Source: a virus
DNA: 34,938 bases
IMG/VR virus record: IMGVR_UViG_3300033233_000105
Coordinates: 1-34,938 of that record
Strand: one strand, 5' to 3'
The position numbers were made by a program, and so were the translations under genes. Shown here one piece after another: positions 30,026 through 34,938 of the stretch. The notes beneath the pieces are model-generated. The model saw nothing but the letters and a program-made list of their open reading frames with translations, ran no database searches and was not told the DNA's origin. Each line of letters begins with the position of its first letter. Within the stretch, counting starts at the first letter, position 1.

Positions 30026-30925
30026 ATGAAAATAGAAGGCAAAGATTTGGAATTTTGGTTTAATGGAATCGAAATTCCAACGATAAGTATAGGTCTGTCA
30101 GAAGCTTTCGATAGTTTAGACAGCACTGATTCTGCAACCCCTGGTGATGGTAAAGATTTTGAAGTCGGAAGAGCTACAAGAAGTTTTTCTGTAGAGACAA
30201 ATCTTTATGAACCAGAAGGAGCTGAAATAAATACAGGGACACTTACTGTAGGACGTCGATATAGAGTTACAGCAAAAGATACAGCACTTGCTGCATACAC
30301 AATAGGACAAATATTTGAAGCAACTTCAGCTTTAACAATGAGTGCTACAGACAAAGTAGTACCTCTTGGTGATAAACTAACAGGTAAAACTTTAGGTTTT
30401 ACTCTTGGTGGAGCAGCTGTTCCTTTAACTGCAGTTGATATATCTATTAAGTTTGATTCCATAGATGTAACTGATACAAGTACAACTGGAGATGGAACTG
30501 AAACGATTGTAAGTAGAGCTGAAAGAGCATCTAAGTTATCTGCAATTCTTAAATCAGATGATGTAGATTTACTAAGCACAAATCCTACATCAGAAGCTGC
30601 CGTTCTTACACTTGCGTCAGGACAAACGGTTACTGGAAATGTAATTCCAATTAGTAAAGAAATAGCTGATGAAGCTACTGGGTACGCTAAAGTTGATTAT
30701 TCTTTCAAATGGAAAGGTGCACCAACAGAAGTAAATACTGGACTTATTTGTGGTGTTGAACATACATTCAAACTGATATTGAAACGTGGAGTAACTACAA
30801 ATAAAGAATACACTGGTAATGCAATTATAACTGAGAAGACTATTTCTTCTGAAGTTAAGGGTTTAACTAAAACATCTTATTCAGTATCGATCAATGGAGT
30901 ACTTACTCGTGCAGTTGCAAACTAA
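30026..30925 (+). CDS. Major tail (tube) protein with internally duplicated segment
   Basis: The 299-residue protein is beta-rich and precedes the chaperone pair and tape measure, the standard place of the tube protein. Two parts resemble each other: AFDSLDSTDSATPGDGKDF (27-45 region) and FDSIDVTDTSTTGDGTETI (142-160 region), each followed by an Arg-Ala and Ser-rich strand. This indicates a duplicated domain or loop. AGGAGTTAGGCAA precedes the ATG. It would polymerise into the tail tube. Confidence 0.75.
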   Translation: MKIEGKDLEFWFNGIEIPTISIGLSEAFDSLDSTDSATPGDGKDFEVGRATRSFSVETNLYEPEGAEINTGTLTVGRRYRVTAKDTALAAYTIGQIFEATSALTMSATDKVVPLGDKLTGKTLGFTLGGAAVPLTAVDISIKFDSIDVTDTSTTGDGTETIVSRAERASKLSAILKSDDVDLLSTNPTSEAAVLTLASGQTVTGNVIPISKEIADEATGYAKVDYSFKWKGAPTEVNTGLICGVEHTFKLILKRGVTTNKEYTGNAIITEKTISSEVKGLTKTSYSVSINGVLTRAVAN

Positions 30926-31259
30926 CAATAAAGTTTGTCAAATCGAGCTGTTCGGTCGCAAGTTATTGCTTAGCGAAAGGACAGCTCGTGATGTTAATAG
31001 ATTGGTAGAGTTTGCTAAGACCTCCTCAGTAGAGCACGTTGATTTAGTGTTGCAAAATCTTGTGGTGGTTACTGATGGCTTGAAAATCAATATTGAACAA
31101 CTTAAATGGTGGCAGTTGTGGAAACGACTTACACTAAAACGGTTATTAGGAGGACAATATATTCATTCAAAGCTTAGTGTGAATGTAATTGTATCATTGG
31201 CTAATAAAGTGTTAGAGCTTGAAGGAATTGACTTAAAAAAAAAGAGCAGACCGGAATAA
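30894..31259 (+). CDS. Tail assembly chaperone, upstream part (gpG-like)
   Basis: The zero-frame product is up to 121 residues and overlaps the tube protein gene. ATG 30894 has no ribosome site; GTG 30909, with GGAG nine bases upstream, is a good alternative (MQLQTNNKVCQIELFGRK). The frame ends GIDLKKKSRPE and stop. Just before the stop, nine A residues read TTA AAA AAA AAG, giving the A_AAA_AAG slippery site at 31238-31244. Position between tube protein and tape measure is diagnostic of gpG/gpGT-like chaperones. Confidence 0.72.
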   Translation: MEYLLVQLQTNNKVCQIELFGRKLLLSERTARDVNRLVEFAKTSSVEHVDLVLQNLVVVTDGLKINIEQLKWWQLWKRLTLKRLLGGQYIHSKLSVNVIVSLANKVLELEGIDLKKKSRPE

Positions 31260-31486
31260 AAGTAGCGACTAATGTTGCTGTTGCTCTTATTGCTCATTTT
31301 TTTAATATACCATTTAACGAAGTAGAGGACTTGACAATTACAAAGTATAAGATATTATTGGAACAGGCTCAGAATATTGCAAATCTTTATCGTGGTGGAA
31401 AGTTCGAATGGACTGATGGTAATGAAAGACGATTGGAATTCTTAGGTGAGATAGAACTGTTTAAGAAACAAGGACGATTAAACTAA
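31232..31486 (+). CDS. Tail assembly chaperone, -1 frameshift extension (gpT-like)
   Basis: In the -1 frame relative to the gene at 30894, an open frame runs from 31232 to TAA 31484-31486 and has no early start codon. After slippage on A_AAA_AAG (31238-31244) it continues EQTGIKVATNVAVALIAHFF and ends LFKKQGRLN. The fusion would be about 197 residues, 80 of them from this frame. It fills an otherwise empty gap before the tape measure gene. AAGAGCA (31242-31248) can pair with TGCTCTT (31282-31288), a possible stimulatory structure. Lambda gpGT is the known precedent. Confidence 0.75.
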   Translation, partial: LKKKEQTGIKVATNVAVALIAHFFNIPFNEVEDLTITKYKILLEQAQNIANLYRGGKFEWTDGNERRLEFLGEIELFKKQGRLN

Positions 31487-31495
31487 GGATAGTTT

Positions 31496-34387
31496 ATGGC
31501 AGAAGAAAAAATTGGTGAGATGTATTTTGAACTTAAAGCGGACGCAACTGCTTTGCGTGCAGAGCTTAATGCTCTTAAAGCAGAAGTTGGAAAAAAAGCA
31601 CCTGAGATTGAAAAACAATTAACCTTTCAAGCTAAGTTTGACACTGCAATTGCTAAACTGCGCTTATCGGAATTGCAAAAACTCAGAGAAAAACTACAGC
31701 GAGAATTTGCTAACAAAATTGCTATGGATGTAAACTCAGTCTCTCTTGACAGGACTCGTGAAAAGATAGCTGCTGTGGATGCTCGTTTAGGCGGACTGGG
31801 AGAAACAGTACTAAGTACAGGAAACAAATTCGGAAGGTTTTCGTTAGCAATCACTGGTGTGAATCAAACATTTGAGCTTATAAAAAATTCCTTCTCACAA
31901 TTAAAAGAAGTGTTTGCTCAAAGTGTATTGGCTGCTTCACAACTGGAAGTTTTGAAAGAAAACTTTAAGGGCACAACAGAGGATCTTGAGTTATTCAAAA
32001 AGGCTACAGCAGGAACTGTCTCAGAAGCTAACCTCATAAAATTATCAAATCAGGCTACAGATCTTGGCTTATCGTTAGAGCAGCAAGCTATATTATTTTC
32101 ATTAGCTGAAGATGCTGCAGATAAATATGGAACAACTGTTGAAGATGGCTTTGCAAAAATCGTAATGGCTTCTGAAGGCAATCAGCGAGGTATTAAAGCA
32201 CTTGGAATTGAAACAAAAAAATATTTAGAGAGGGTTAATGAACTCGCTAAAGCTCAGGGAGATTCCATTGGTAAATTGGATGCTGATACACAGAAACAAA
32301 TTCGGTTGCAGGCAATTATTGAAATGTCAGGTGGTACCCTTGATAAGGTAAAAAATAAAGTAAAAGATGCTAAGGACAAATACGAAGCTTTATCCGTATC
32401 AGTGGAAGAAGGTAAGGTCAAAATTGGTCAGTTGATTTCTTCTGCATTATTACCACTAATAGATAGTTTTGACAAAAGTGGAAAGGGTGCAAAAGATTTT
32501 CTTTCTATTGCTTTTGGACTTGGTAGTGTTCTTTTTAATTTAATTCCAATAATCAGTGGTGTAGTCATTGCAAAATCATCAATGGCAATAGCATCAGCGA
32601 AGAATGCTACCGCTCTTGCTGTTGAAACCACAGCACTCGAAGCAAATACAACAGCACTTGGAGCGAATGCCACTGCCGGAGTTGGTTGGGCTGGTAAATT
32701 AGGAGCTACTTTAGGGGTTGGAATTCTTGCTGCCATAGGAGTTGCTATCGGAATAGGAACAGGAAAACTAATTGACTATTTAAGGTATGATTTACCAGAA
32801 GCAGTTAATAAAGCATCTGAAGAAGCTGCTAATAAAATAAAAGAAAAAGAAGCTGACATTTATGATAAATTGGTAGAATCAGGCAAAAGAACAATAATAG
32901 TTAATGGAAAACCCGTTACAATTAAAGTTGGTCTTAGTGTAGAAGATGATAAAAGTGACTATAAGAAAGCAGTTGATGAATTAGAGGCTGAGTATGTTAA
33001 GAAAAGAAAAGCCGTTAATGACACTATGTTAAAAAATGAAAAAGAAAAAAGTGCCGCTATTATTGAAATAAATAAACAAGAGAAAGAAGCATTAAAAAAT
33101 TTAGATGTTGAATATGGCTTTGCTAAGAAAGACAAAACCGTCACTACAAAGTTTGAGTCCCAGATTCCTTCTGGATATACCGCTCAGCAAGTAGCAGAGT
33201 TTGAAAAATTAAAGTTTGCTGTTAAAGGTTATACTGATTATGCTTTAGCGGTTATTGAAATGAGATATCAACAGGAGCTGGTTGATGCTAAGGGCAATTC
33301 TCAAGCAATATTAAAAGCTGAGGAAAATAAAGTTTTAGGCCTTGCAATGTTGAATCAGGAAAAATTGGATGATGATAAGAAGAAAAATGATAAAGCATTT
33401 GAGGACGCTAAAAAAGTTGGTGATAAAATCTTAGAAGAGACACAGAGAAACAATGAAAAGTTAAATGAGGAATCAGATAAGTCAATAAAAGATAGACAAG
33501 AAGCTCTTAAAGGATTTTATGAGCAATCAAAAGTTTTATCTGAAGACTATTTCAAATATAAAGTTCAAAAAATTGCTGATGAGTCTGCTGCACTTTTAGA
33601 AGCAACAGGCAACACTGTTATTGCAAAGCAACTTGAAGTAGAACAACTGAAAGAATTAGAGAAAGAATATTTTGATTGGCGATTAAAACAATGGCAGCAA
33701 CAAGCTGGATTGATGGGAGATATTACTGTTTCAGCATTTGAAGGAATATCTGCCGCGTATGATAGTTTTTGGCAGTCACTTGGAAACTCTGATATATCAG
33801 GTGCTGAAAGAATGGCTGAACTTTGGGACACACTAAAATCAACAGCACTTCAAGCTCTTGGTAGTATCATTAAGGGTTATATTCAAAGTTGGATTCAGTC
33901 AATGGTTGTTGGTGATACTTTCAAATCAATTGAACTTGCAAAAGGTGTAGCTCTTGGAAGTTCTCTTGCAGCAGCTTATGCACCTGCAGCGGCATTTGCT
34001 TCTACTATGAGTTTTGGTGGAGCAGCAGCAGCTGGGGCGGTGGGGTTAGCTTCTACTGTAGCATTGGCAGAGCTTCTTGCAATTCCAAAACTCGCTAAAG
34101 GTGGAGACTTTATTGTTCCTTCAGGTTTTAATAATGATTCTTACCCGATACTTGTTGAAAGTGGGGAACGTGTGCAAGTTACACCAGCAAATCAAGTAGG
34201 TAAACAAGATTCTTCACTATCTGATGTTTCAAGAAAATTAGATATTCTTAATAAGAATTTAATTGCTAAAAACTTTTCACCTATTATAAATAACAGTTTA
34301 GATCTTGATGGAAGAAAAATAACTAAAGCAGTTTTTAGCGTTGTTAACAAACTTGAAAAAGAAGGAAGACAAATAGGAAACTTATGA
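31496..34387 (+). CDS. Tape measure protein
   Basis: At 963 residues this is the longest gene of the window. It has coiled-coil regions (about 15-80 and 490-710), hydrophobic segments (about 335-360, FGLGSVLFNLIPIISGVVIA, and about 404-424, LGATLGVGILAAIGVAIGIG), and a C-terminus with KLAKGGDFIVPSGFNNDSYP and ESGERVQVTP, a frequent tape-measure ending. AAGGATAG precedes the ATG. Tape measure length sets tail length; at roughly 0.15 nm per residue this would give a tail near 140-145 nm, an estimate by rule of thumb. Confidence 0.88.
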   Translation: MAEEKIGEMYFELKADATALRAELNALKAEVGKKAPEIEKQLTFQAKFDTAIAKLRLSELQKLREKLQREFANKIAMDVNSVSLDRTREKIAAVDARLGGLGETVLSTGNKFGRFSLAITGVNQTFELIKNSFSQLKEVFAQSVLAASQLEVLKENFKGTTEDLELFKKATAGTVSEANLIKLSNQATDLGLSLEQQAILFSLAEDAADKYGTTVEDGFAKIVMASEGNQRGIKALGIETKKYLERVNELAKAQGDSIGKLDADTQKQIRLQAIIEMSGGTLDKVKNKVKDAKDKYEALSVSVEEGKVKIGQLISSALLPLIDSFDKSGKGAKDFLSIAFGLGSVLFNLIPIISGVVIAKSSMAIASAKNATALAVETTALEANTTALGANATAGVGWAGKLGATLGVGILAAIGVAIGIGTGKLIDYLRYDLPEAVNKASEEAANKIKEKEADIYDKLVESGKRTIIVNGKPVTIKVGLSVEDDKSDYKKAVDELEAEYVKKRKAVNDTMLKNEKEKSAAIIEINKQEKEALKNLDVEYGFAKKDKTVTTKFESQIPSGYTAQQVAEFEKLKFAVKGYTDYALAVIEMRYQQELVDAKGNSQAILKAEENKVLGLAMLNQEKLDDDKKKNDKAFEDAKKVGDKILEETQRNNEKLNEESDKSIKDRQEALKGFYEQSKVLSEDYFKYKVQKIADESAALLEATGNTVIAKQLEVEQLKELEKEYFDWRLKQWQQQAGLMGDITVSAFEGISAAYDSFWQSLGNSDISGAERMAELWDTLKSTALQALGSIIKGYIQSWIQSMVVGDTFKSIELAKGVALGSSLAAAYAPAAAFASTMSFGGAAAAGAVGLASTVALAELLAIPKLAKGGDFIVPSGFNNDSYPILVESGERVQVTPANQVGKQDSSLSDVSRKLDILNKNLIAKNFSPIINNSLDLDGRKITKAVFSVVNKLEKEGRQIGNL

Positions 34388-34938
34388 TGCTTTACACTAT
34401 TTATAATGATACAGAAAATATTTCTGACTATGTTATAGATATTAAAGACATTCCAATTTTTGCTAGAAATGAGGATTATACTTTAATAGCAGAAGGTTAC
34501 ACTTTTGTATTAACAAGTGCAGCTCCAAATATTCCTGTTAAGGATGATAGAATTACAGTATATAGAAATGACGCAACAGTTCACATAGGCTTTGTTTCTA
34601 AAATATCTTATACAGAAGAACGCAAAACTTACTCAATAGAAGTTTCTCATCAAATTCAAAAATTAAAAGACTATAGAACAGATGATGAGTTTGCAACTGA
34701 GATGCTTAACTGGAATACTATAAAAAGCATAAATTCATACAATCATACTGTAATTAGTTTTACTAATCTTATATCCGCTATTTTTGCAATGATAGATTTA
34801 ACACTTGACTGGAGTTTATTTGTTGAGAAGACAGACTATACTGCTACTGGATATACTGGAGATGGAACGAATAATGATTTTCATCAATATGGTGTTCCAG
34901 CTTTTGGAGAGAGTAATATATTCTTTTTGCCAAATCAA
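34384..34938 (+). CDS. Tail-tip / distal tail protein, N-terminal part (partial)
   Basis: This frame starts with ATG 34384 (or 34387), overlapping the tape measure stop by ATGA, and stays open to the window end; 185 codons are visible. The start reads MMLYTIYNDTENISDYVIDI, later VKDDRITVYRNDATVHIGFV and SIEVSHQIQKLKDYRT. The pattern of a beta domain with G-x-V-x-x-I followed by IEVSHQIQKL resembles baseplate-hub or tail-tip proteins that follow tape measure genes. The exact class (Dit-like or Tal-like) cannot be decided from the fragment. Confidence 0.65.
   Translation, partial: MMLYTIYNDTENISDYVIDIKDIPIFARNEDYTLIAEGYTFVLTSAAPNIPVKDDRITVYRNDATVHIGFVSKISYTEERKTYSIEVSHQIQKLKDYRTDDEFATEMLNWNTIKSINSYNHTVISFTNLISAIFAMIDLTLDWSLFVEKTDYTATGYTGDGTNNDFHQYGVPAFGESNIFFLPNQ

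Noticed and set aside
1-34938. CRISPR arrays, tRNA or rRNA genes, insertion sequences, integrase
   Set aside because: None was recognised in a read-through of both strands. The repeated elements found are too few and too irregular for CRISPR, and no transposase or recombinase motif was seen. A dedicated tRNA search was not possible.

Overview
The window is part of the genome of a tailed double-stranded DNA phage (Caudoviricetes). All convincing genes are on the + strand and both window ends are open. The DNA is strongly A+T-rich, genes are tightly packed with many ATGA-type overlaps, and most starts have a clear Shine-Dalgarno such as AAAGGA or AAGGAG. I see no integrase, repressor, tRNA, rRNA or CRISPR array, so there is no sign of lysogeny in this stretch. 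The head-tail genes (major tail protein, a tail chaperone pair with a probable -1 frameshift, a 963-residue tape measure, no sheath) suggest a long-tailed, siphovirus-like virion. An apparent unimolecular spanin and a signal-less GH108 endolysin suggest a host with an outer membrane. The BT4734-like primase domain is compatible with a Bacteroidota-type host, but the sequence does not settle the host.

Layout. (1) 1-1903: end of a tail or surface protein, then a lysis cassette (coiled-coil membrane protein, holin-like protein, u-spanin-like lipoprotein, endolysin). (2) 1904-2760: gene-poor control region with a terminator-like hairpin, copy 1 of a 129-bp palindromic repeat, three phased T8/A8 tracts and a possible structured leader. 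(3) 2761-5205: small early genes of unknown function with duplicated leader sequences. (4) 5247-13453: DUF932 protein, SF2 helicase, basic protein, VRR-NUC nuclease, a nucleotide-metabolism block (deoxyribosyltransferase, HD phosphohydrolase, ThyA-like protein, dNMP kinase), unknowns, a ThyX-like enzyme, a helix-turn-helix protein and a RecB-like nuclease. (5) 13455-20674: family A DNA polymerase, two tiny membrane proteins, an SSB-like protein, a MazG-like protein, a helix-turn-helix protein, a primase-helicase and two unknowns. (6) 20675-21094: second gene-poor region with copy 2 of the 129-bp repeat. (7) 21095-34938: terminase, portal, MuF protein, scaffold, capsid, decoration-like protein, connectors, tail completion proteins, major tail protein, chaperones, tape measure, and the start of a tail-tip protein.

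How it works together. The replication module (helicase, primase-helicase, polymerase with proofreading, SSB-like protein, nucleases) is fed by a set of nucleotide enzymes that could reshape the dNTP pool. Morphogenesis genes follow the usual SPP1/HK97-like order. The two 129-bp repeats bracket the early/replication module, with late genes on either side.

Most notable observations: the 129-bp palindromic repeat bracketing the early module; a separate roughly 22-bp motif present three times between genes; the A_AAA_AAG frameshift site; a ThyA-like protein with no evident catalytic cysteine beside a dNMP kinase, together with a ThyX whose signature motif is altered; and two tiny zinc-finger paralogues in the head-tail region. 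Function calls come from motif recognition by eye; no database search was run.
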